DNA of 64,000 nt from Paraspadella gotoi. Taxonomy: Eukaryota; Chaetognatha. Below the pieces are notes generated by a model. It ran no database searches and was not told the origin of the DNA. It saw only the letters and a program-made list of their open reading frames with translations. The stretch spans positions 4,048,161 through 4,112,160 of the forward strand of contig CM119263.1 of the NCBI GenBank assembly GCA_051294375.1, given 5' to 3'. Positions 63,376 through 64,000 of this stretch are shown piece after piece. The stretch's first letter is position 1. The number at the start of each line of letters is the position of its first letter. The position numbers and the translations under genes were made by a program.

Positions 63376-64000
63376 CGGTTCCAATTTTAATTCCATTTCT
63401 TTCATTTCTATTTTTCTCACACCACCTGTTTTTTCCTCTCTAACTCCCTTCTTAACCTTTCTCATTCTCTCCTTTCTTTCTTCTTCCTCCCATCTCTCCT
63501 CTCTTCTCTCTCTTTCTCTTTCTTTTTCTTTCCCCTCATTTCTTTATCTCTCAATCCTTTCCTTTTTTCATTCCTCCCTCTGCCCCTCTTTCCTCCCTTT
63601 CCTCCCTCCCTTCCCCCCTTTCTCCCTCTTCCCCTCTTTCCTCCCTTTCTCCCTCTCCCCCTTTCCTCCCTTTCCTTCCCCCCGCCTCTCCTCCACCCTC
63701 CATAATAATGCCACTGTTGGCGACGAGGATCACGGAATTGGGTTTCGCCGTTTTTCCTCCTTTTTTTCCTCCTTTTCTTTCCCTTTTTTTCCTTTTTTTT
63801 TCTCCATTTTTTTTAAAAACTAAAGTGAATCTTCTTCTTCTTCTAAAAAGAATCGAATGAAAAATATTCGGGTTTTGGTGACGTCAGCGCCAACCCTCCC
63901 TCCCTCTGCCCCTCTCTCCCTCCACTCTCCCCCCTTTTCCTCCCCCCTTCTCCCCCACTCCTTCTCCCCACCCAACCCTCGTCGAGGAAGCACCTGAGGC
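63376..64000. other. Pyrimidine-rich low-complexity sequence to window end
   Basis: TTTCCTCCC blocks; a short GC-richer stretch at 63705-63750. No gene. Confidence 0.75.

Overview
The window is eukaryotic, from an invertebrate animal genome assembled from long reads. The reasons are a multi-exon gene with GT-AG introns coding for a seven-transmembrane receptor of an animal-only family, no operons, AT-rich spacers, and an extreme load of simple repeats ((CT)n/(GA)n, (GAC)n, (AAAAG)n, (TTTC)n, (ATC)n). SSR loads of this kind are known in some crustaceans, but the phylum cannot be fixed from this window.

The only gene I can support fully is on the + strand at 42625-47065. Eight exons join in frame, every junction keeping phase, into a 673-residue protein: signal peptide, one somatomedin-B domain with all eight cysteines, a cysteine-containing ectodomain of about 300 residues, and a 7TM core with adhesion/Methuselah-type (class B) hallmarks in TM1, TM6 and TM7, but no visible GPS/GAIN autoproteolysis motif. 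It is a cell-surface receptor; its ligand is unknown.

Layout. 1-15340: a segmental duplication of about 6.5 kb (copy A 1-6501, copy B about 8621-15342) plus a third short fragment (6527-6931), separated by an AT-rich spacer with a tRNA-derived SINE-like element. Copy B ends in a near-perfect 74-bp inverted repeat. 15341-20864: CT/GA/GAC arrays and a 1-kb duplication bounded by N-gaps. 20865-26845: a low-repeat, higher-GC block with no recognisable gene. 26846-27330: a 19-bp minisatellite. 27331-38072: diverged duplicate pairs, ATC/ATG arrays, pyrimidine tracts and gaps. 38073-42624: mixed unique sequence, a 66-bp minisatellite and CT tracts. 42625-47065: the receptor gene. 47066-52260: SSRs, a 15-bp minisatellite with a long open frame, and a CCAAT-box promoter-like site. 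52260-55145: 75-bp and 148-bp tandem arrays. 55146-64000: purine or pyrimidine low-complexity sequence, including a 680-bp (AAAAG)n tract.

Many long open frames here (Glu-Arg, Ser-Leu, Phe-Leu, Asp or Thr runs) are translations of repeats and are not annotated as genes. Several N-runs of exactly 25 are arbitrary gap markers. Sequence on either side of several gaps is repeated, and copies differ by single-base indels, so part of the duplicated structure is probably assembly or read error.
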